Assembly: GCF_017742995.1 (NCBI RefSeq)
Contig: NZ_CP072426.1
Span: 620,001-684,000, forward strand
DNA: 64,000 nt
From: Pseudoalteromonas viridis
GTDB lineage: Bacteria > Pseudomonadota > Gammaproteobacteria > Enterobacterales > Alteromonadaceae
Direction of reading: 5' to 3'
Shown here in pieces: positions 59,595 through 64,000 of the stretch (positions are counted from its first letter, which is position 1; the number at the start of each line of letters is the position of its first letter). Below the pieces are notes generated by a model that worked only from the letters and a program-made list of their open reading frames with translations, was not told where the DNA came from and searched no databases. Position numbers and translations under genes: made by a program.

Positions 59595-60812
59595 TCAAAG
59601 CCAACCGAGAGATTTAGCTATCAGGCGGATCCCCAGCATGGCGGTTAAAATAAGCACAGAAAAGCCCAAAATATTGGACACTAAGGTATTCGAGTATTTG
59701 CCCAGCATGCGTGTATTGTTCATTACATAGAGCAGAAAACCGGCGATGATGGGCAACAGCAGACCATTGGCAAACTGAGCCAGCAAGATAATTTCTATCG
59801 GCTTAATATTGGCCATAGATAACACCGCCCCAATCACAATAATGGTGACGCTGATAAAGCGAAACGGCCTGGCATCCACTTCGGTGTCCAGCTGTAATAA
59901 CTCTGTCACCACATAACTGGTGGCCAGCGGTGCGGTGATCACACTACTCAGACCTGCGGCAAACAACCCTATACCCAGCAGGTACTTAGACAAGCTACCA
60001 AACAAGGGCTCAAATACCTTGGCCATGTCAACGGCATTATTCACGCTCAACCCCAGTGTAAAGATACTGGCCGCCGCCGTAGAGGTCACCAAAATGGCGA
60101 TAAGGCCGCCCAGGCCAATGGAAATTGCGGTGTCTGCACGCGCCTGAGGAATATCATCCGGATCAGACCAGTGTGCCTTTGCCGCCGAGGCATGTAAAAA
60201 CAAGTTATATGGCACCACAGTTGTGCCAATCAATGCGATGACCGTCAGCAGGGAGCCCTCGGGCAATTGAGGTGTCAACATCCCCTTGAATAAGGCGGTT
60301 AGATCCGGGTCTACCAGGAAAAAGGTGACGACAAATGCCAGCGCCATGACAGACACCAGGGCTATCAGAATGCGCTCAATCTGCTTATAGGTGCCGAGAA
60401 TTAGGATCACCGCCCCCAGGGCCGTAAGCGCAATGATTGAGCTGCGAAAAACCCATTTTCCTGGCGTGGTGATCGCCTCAATGCCCAGTGCGGCGCCCAC
60501 CAGATTACCCGCCTCATAAGCCGCATTGCCAATACAAATGGCCACAATGATCAAAGCAAATAACGGCCATTTCCACACAGAATCCTGCAATGACTGATGG
60601 ATCACGGCACCAAGCCCCTGCTGCGTGACTATACCTACCCGGGCCGACATTTCCTGTAAAATAATGGTCGCCAGGGTTGCAAACACCAGCGCCCATAACA
60701 GCGCATACCCAAACTGAGCACCTGCCAGTGTACAGGCAGTGATGGTGCCCGGACCGATGAAGGCTGCGGTCACAATAACGCCAGGTCCCAGATTTTTAAA
60801 TTTCTTTAGCAT
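59595..60812 (-). CDS. Nramp-family transporter of a divergent subtype
   Basis: A 405-residue protein with about eleven membrane helices and the Nramp fold. The first helix reads F-I-G-P-G-T where MntH has D-P-G-N, so both the metal-binding Asp and Asn are replaced. In the sixth helix V-V-P-Y-N-L-F-L-H replaces M-P-H-N. Canonical Mn/Fe Nramp proteins coordinate the metal with these residues, so substrate or mechanism is probably different. The gene starts 48 bp after the chemoreceptor gene on the same strand and may be cotranscribed. The transporter assignment is firm; the ion is unknown. Confidence 0.85.
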   Translation of the reverse strand: MLKKFKNLGPGVIVTAAFIGPGTITACTLAGAQFGYALLWALVFATLATIILQEMSARVGIVTQQGLGAVIHQSLQDSVWKWPLFALIIVAICIGNAAYEAGNLVGAALGIEAITTPGKWVFRSSIIALTALGAVILILGTYKQIERILIALVSVMALAFVVTFFLVDPDLTALFKGMLTPQLPEGSLLTVIALIGTTVVPYNLFLHASAAKAHWSDPDDIPQARADTAISIGLGGLIAILVTSTAAASIFTLGLSVNNAVDMAKVFEPLFGSLSKYLLGIGLFAAGLSSVITAPLATSYVVTELLQLDTEVDARPFRFISVTIIVIGAVLSMANIKPIEIILLAQFANGLLLPIIAGFLLYVMNNTRMLGKYSNTLVSNILGFSVLILTAMLGIRLIAKSLGWL

Positions 60813-60859
60813 GACTCACGCTTTCCCAACCAATGCTGTGGCATTCACTTTGCTCCTAA

Positions 60860-62524
60860 TTAAATCTTGAAACGATTCACAATGGCCGCCAGCTCCCCGG
60901 CCTTTTCACTCAGATTATTACTGACACTTAAGTTCTCAGTACCAATCGACACCGACTCCTTGCTTTGCTGTGAGATAGAATCGGTGCGCTCTGAGATCTC
61001 TTTATCAACAATGTTTTGCTCCTTGGTTGCATCGGCAATATGCTCGTTCACGCTCAAGATTTCATTGATGAACTGGACGATTTGCGTCAGAGACTCGGCC
61101 GCCGAGGCTGCCTTATCAACTGTAATAGCACTATAACTTTTGCTCGATTCCATGGCGCGTACGGCCTCTTTTGAACCGTCGGTCAGCGTGTTGATCACAC
61201 CTAAGATCTGTGAGGCACTTTTTTGCGTGCGCGTGGCCAGCTCCCTGACTTCATCGGCGACCACCGCAAAGCCTCTGCCCTGCTCGCCTGCCCGGGCCGC
61301 TTCGATGGCCGCATTCAAAGCCAGCAGATTCGTTTGTTCGGCAATTTCCTGAATGATGGATAACGAGCCGGAGATCCCCTGCACATCCCCCTCCAGTTTT
61401 AGAATCACACTGCTTGCCTCATCCAGCTTCTCAGCCAGCGTATTCACTGAATTCATCGCTTCATCAACAGAGTGACGGGTATCATTTGCACTGTTATCGG
61501 CATTTTTAGCGGCCGTCGCGGCTTCATTGGCATTGCGGGAAATTTCTTCCGCAGAGGCCGTCAGCTGTGTCATCGCCGTGGCGATCAATTCAGTTTCGGT
61601 TTGCTGGCGCAGCAAAATTGAATTGATATTACCAGAGGCCCCCGAGATCTGTCTGGTTTCATCGACCACCTCGTTGGTGAGTTTGGCCACTTTCTTGATC
61701 AGCTCATGCAGCTGGCCAAGAAAAATATTAAAGTCCCGACTCAGGCTGTCAAACTCAGGCACGGTAAAGTCCGGAATGCGCACCGTTAAGTCCGCGTCTC
61801 TGGCAGCATAAATATGTATGGTATCTTCGAATTTAGACAAAGGCACAGTGATGCTTTTACTGATAATAAGGCCGAGCCCGGCCACCCCGATAGACACCAC
61901 CACAGTGAACAGCAAAATATTGGCGATGCTCTCATAGAGCTGTACTTCATTCTTGTCCCGCATGGATTTAACCAGAGCATCGACATCATCGGTATAAAAC
62001 CCGGTACCCACTATGAGATCCCATTTGGGTAAATAGATGCTGTATGCCAGCTTAGGTAAAGGCTCGCTCTGGCCCAGTTTAGGAAAGTAATAAACCGAAT
62101 AGCCATCTCCCGTTTGCGCCGAAGAAATGATGTCCCGAACCAGATAATTGCCCCGCTTATCCTGCAAATCAATAAAGTTTTTGCCTATGCCCTGGTCGCT
62201 GTCCCCCTGCATGACGCGCGTCCCGTCTGGCTTAAAGCCAAACAGATAGCCGGTTTTACTAAATTTGATGTTTTTGAGCAGGGCAATGGCCTCTGACTGG
62301 GGATGGTCTCCCTGCATTAAGGGCGTCAGGGCTGTTTTGGCAATTTCCAGATACGCTTTTAGTTCGACGCGTTTCATCCGCATCATTTCTTTACGGCTTA
62401 ACTCGACCTGCACCTCATTGAGTTTTTTCGCTTCCAGATAGGTGATTAGGGTCACCACAGAGGAAATGATGATCACGGGGATCAGTGACAACAATATCAG
62501 TCTGGACTTTATTTTGAGTTTCAT
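60860..62524 (-). CDS. Methyl-accepting chemotaxis protein with a Cache sensor
   Basis: A 554-residue chemoreceptor. A membrane helix at about 8-30 is followed by a periplasmic single-Cache domain ([14 protein letters not shown] and [11 protein letters not shown]) and a second helix near 200-222. Then come a HAMP linker and the cytoplasmic signalling domain with the conserved hairpin tip [19 protein letters not shown]. It senses a small ligand, often an organic acid or amine, and signals to CheA/CheW. The gene begins 27 bp after the periplasmic binding protein gene, which suggests joint expression and perhaps ligand relay. Confidence 0.93.
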   Translation of the reverse strand: MKLKIKSRLILLSLIPVIIISSVVTLITYLEAKKLNEVQVELSRKEMMRMKRVELKAYLEIAKTALTPLMQGDHPQSEAIALLKNIKFSKTGYLFGFKPDGTRVMQGDSDQGIGKNFIDLQDKRGNYLVRDIISSAQTGDGYSVYYFPKLGQSEPLPKLAYSIYLPKWDLIVGTGFYTDDVDALVKSMRDKNEVQLYESIANILLFTVVVSIGVAGLGLIISKSITVPLSKFEDTIHIYAARDADLTVRIPDFTVPEFDSLSRDFNIFLGQLHELIKKVAKLTNEVVDETRQISGASGNINSILLRQQTETELIATAMTQLTASAEEISRNANEAATAAKNADNSANDTRHSVDEAMNSVNTLAEKLDEASSVILKLEGDVQGISGSLSIIQEIAEQTNLLALNAAIEAARAGEQGRGFAVVADEVRELATRTQKSASQILGVINTLTDGSKEAVRAMESSKSYSAITVDKAASAAESLTQIVQFINEILSVNEHIADATKEQNIVDKEISERTDSISQQSKESVSIGTENLSVSNNLSEKAGELAAIVNRFKI

Positions 62525-62551
62525 GTTACTCAGCCTCTTTGTTGCGCAGCT

Positions 62552-63376
62552 TTAAGAGCGCTCTTCAACCGCTTTGCCGGTTTGTGGCGACGTGTCGTAT
62601 ATCGACTGCTCCTTGTTATAGTGCTTAAGATACTCTTGCAGTATTTTGTCATAGGTGCCGTCTTTTTTTATTTCCCGCAGCGCCTGTTCTACCTCCAGCC
62701 TGGTTTTATCCAGCGCGCGGACCTTAGAAAACGCAATATAGCTGGGGATCTCATAGCGGTAGCTGGGTACCTCAGCAACCAAGTCTTCTATGCCGAGCTG
62801 CTTAATGATCTCAAGGGCACCCAGTCGGTTGATCACCACCACTTCCACTCTGTCTGCAAGCAGCAACTCAAAGCTCCGTCGGCCTGTATCTGTCGTGACA
62901 ACGTTTTCAAACACGCCTCTTTTTAGCGCCGTGTCGATTTCTTTGCCGTAGCTCACTTTATGCATAACCCCAACCCGATAAGGCGCCAGTGAGTTAAGCC
63001 GACCATCAAAGTGAATATTGTTTTTTCTCAGCGTGAACAAAGCAATCGACTGCTCAATCAGCACCTCATCCGAGTAATCCAAAAATGTCAGTCTTTGGGG
63101 TGTTTTATAAATGGTGAAAATACCATCGTAGCGTCCGGTTTCTACTTCTCTAATCGCTCTGCCCCAGGGAAGAATGTCGATGCTGTAGGGCTGCTTCATG
63201 CGCCTGAAGACCTCGCGTACCAGCTCCACCGCAATGCCACTGGGACCATTTTTGCCCTGAAACTCATAAGGGGGATATTCAAGCGTAACCAGCCTGATAA
63301 CCCGTTGTTCGGGCGCGCTGGCGCCCAACAGGCAAATCACGACCAGCCCAAGCAACAAAGCGCGCCAAACCGTCAT
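62552..63376 (-). CDS. Periplasmic solute-binding protein, family 3
   Basis: A 274-residue protein with a signal peptide (L-L-L-G-L-V-V-I-C-L-L-G-A-S-A) and the SBP_bac_3 fold: L-E-Y-P-P-Y-E-F near the start, G-I-A-V-E-L-V-R-E-V-F, the hinge T-G-R-Y-D-G-I-F and the closing L-R-E-I-K-K-D-G-T-Y-D-K-I. Family members bind amino acids or related polar molecules. No ABC permease or ATPase gene is adjacent, so it may present a ligand to the neighbouring chemoreceptor rather than feed a transporter. It precedes the chemoreceptor gene on the same strand. Confidence 0.88.
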   Translation of the reverse strand: MTVWRALLLGLVVICLLGASAPEQRVIRLVTLEYPPYEFQGKNGPSGIAVELVREVFRRMKQPYSIDILPWGRAIREVETGRYDGIFTIYKTPQRLTFLDYSDEVLIEQSIALFTLRKNNIHFDGRLNSLAPYRVGVMHKVSYGKEIDTALKRGVFENVVTTDTGRRSFELLLADRVEVVVINRLGALEIIKQLGIEDLVAEVPSYRYEIPSYIAFSKVRALDKTRLEVEQALREIKKDGTYDKILQEYLKHYNKEQSIYDTSPQTGKAVEERS

Positions 63377-63468
63377 GGCGCTTCACCAGTTAGCATGCTC
63401 TGAGATTGGGCAAAGATTTTTGCACAATCGGAGACACAATGAGCACGCCACAAAAAGCCCGTCATATA

Positions 63469-64000
63469 TCAGAAGCTCAGCTGTACTTTAATATAGGCGC
63501 GGCGCCCGCGGGGGTCGCCCGTTCTGGGGTCGTAGCTACCTGCAATGCTAACATAAGGCGGATCTTCGTCGGTGGCATTGACGATACCAGCGATAAGCCG
63601 GGTTTCTGAGTCCTCCTTCACCAGGTCGCCCAGATTGATGCTGTACTGCAAGTCAATGGTATTGAACGAGCTTATAGATTCGCCGCTGACGTCGTTTTCA
63701 TAGCTGGCAACATGACGAAAATAAATATTGGCACTGTGCTCGCCGTCTGACCAGTTCATGCCAATGCTGCCTCGTAACCGCGGAGCCGGATTACCGACCG
63801 TGTTACGGTTAAGTTTGCCCAACCCGTCGCTGGTGTTGCCGGATGCATCCATAAGGTCGTAACTCAGCAAATATGAGGCCTTTAGTTGCGGCCTGAAATC
63901 TCCCATATCGGTGCGATAGATGGTTGTTGCGCTAATATCCAGCCCGGACGTGTCAATGGCTTCGGCATTAATGAATTTGGTATTCACAATGGAGATGGTA
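63469..64000 (-). CDS. 3' end of a TonB-dependent receptor gene
   Basis: The last ~176 residues of an outer membrane receptor; the frame runs off the right edge of the window. It shows alternating hydrophobic beta-strands with short turns, G-M-N-W-S-D-G-E-H-S-A-N-I-Y-F-R-H and the segment I-V-N-A-T-D-E-D-P-P-Y-V followed by Y-D-P-R-T-G-D-P-R-G-R, which is the usual last-turn motif of TonB-dependent receptors. The C-terminal residue is Phe, as expected for outer membrane barrels. Ligand unknown; the plug and N-terminus lie outside. The GTG at 63987 is an internal Val codon, not a start. Confidence 0.9.
   Translation of the reverse strand, partial: TISIVNTKFINAEAIDTSGLDISATTIYRTDMGDFRPQLKASYLLSYDLMDASGNTSDGLGKLNRNTVGNPAPRLRGSIGMNWSDGEHSANIYFRHVASYENDVSGESISSFNTIDLQYSINLGDLVKEDSETRLIAGIVNATDEDPPYVSIAGSYDPRTGDPRGRRAYIKVQLSF

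Overview
The window looks like a chromosomal segment of a marine gammaproteobacterium, most likely Pseudoalteromonas or a close relative. This rests on the gene families (TonB receptor, CadC-like membrane regulator, RebB, S41 lipoproteins), the many REP-like palindromes of the form GATCCCG...CGGGATGAC, and a MITE-like element. The assignment is by familiarity and is unverified.

Layout. 1-3.2 kb (minus strand): the 5' end of an unidentified gene, a small SAM methyltransferase, a palindromic repeat block and a J-domain protein. 3.2-5.2 kb: a MITE-like element, two tandem small plus-strand genes for 57- and 59-residue peptides with a shared Gly-Gly leader and two-cysteine cores, and an 80-bp tandem repeat. 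5.2-9.0 kb (minus): DUF697 protein, 60-residue membrane protein, cyclic-peptide-type ABC exporter and SPFH/prohibitin protein. 9.3-11.0 kb: a mosaic array of REP-like palindromes. 11.0-45.4 kb (minus): a 34-kb lipopeptide cluster with three giant synthetases, a TauD/SyrP-type dioxygenase and a lipoprotein serine hydrolase. 46.4-64 kb: alcohol dehydrogenase, fasciclin lipoprotein, WrbA, a lone RebB R-body protein, a LytS/LytTR two-component system, a BAAT-type hydrolase, an esterase, a CadC-like regulator, an S41 lipoprotein, a small membrane protein, a divergent Nramp transporter, a chemoreceptor, a solute-binding protein and the 3' end of a TonB receptor gene.

The central system is the synthetase operon. 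The first protein reads FAAL-ACP-KS-AT-ACP-aminotransferase-C-A-PCP, the starter logic of iturin/mycosubtilin and puwainaphycin lipopeptides: activate a fatty acid, extend it once with malonate, and transaminate to a beta-amino fatty acid. The next two add three residues each. That makes seven residues, with one epimerase and a terminal thioesterase. Specificity residues read from the sequence suggest beta-amino acyl - Gly(?) - Asp - Asn - Asn - Thr - D-Leu - X (possibly basic). A dioxygenase may hydroxylate one residue, and the SyrD/PvdE-like ABC protein 20 kb downstream is the obvious exporter. No phosphopantetheinyl transferase, MbtH protein or dedicated regulator is visible here.

The second item is the peptide pair at 4.1-4.7 kb. 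Both are under 60 codons and easily missed; they share a leader ending in Gly-Gly and a C-P-W-F-[ST]-Y-x4-T-C core. They look like precursors of a small secreted, possibly modified, peptide.
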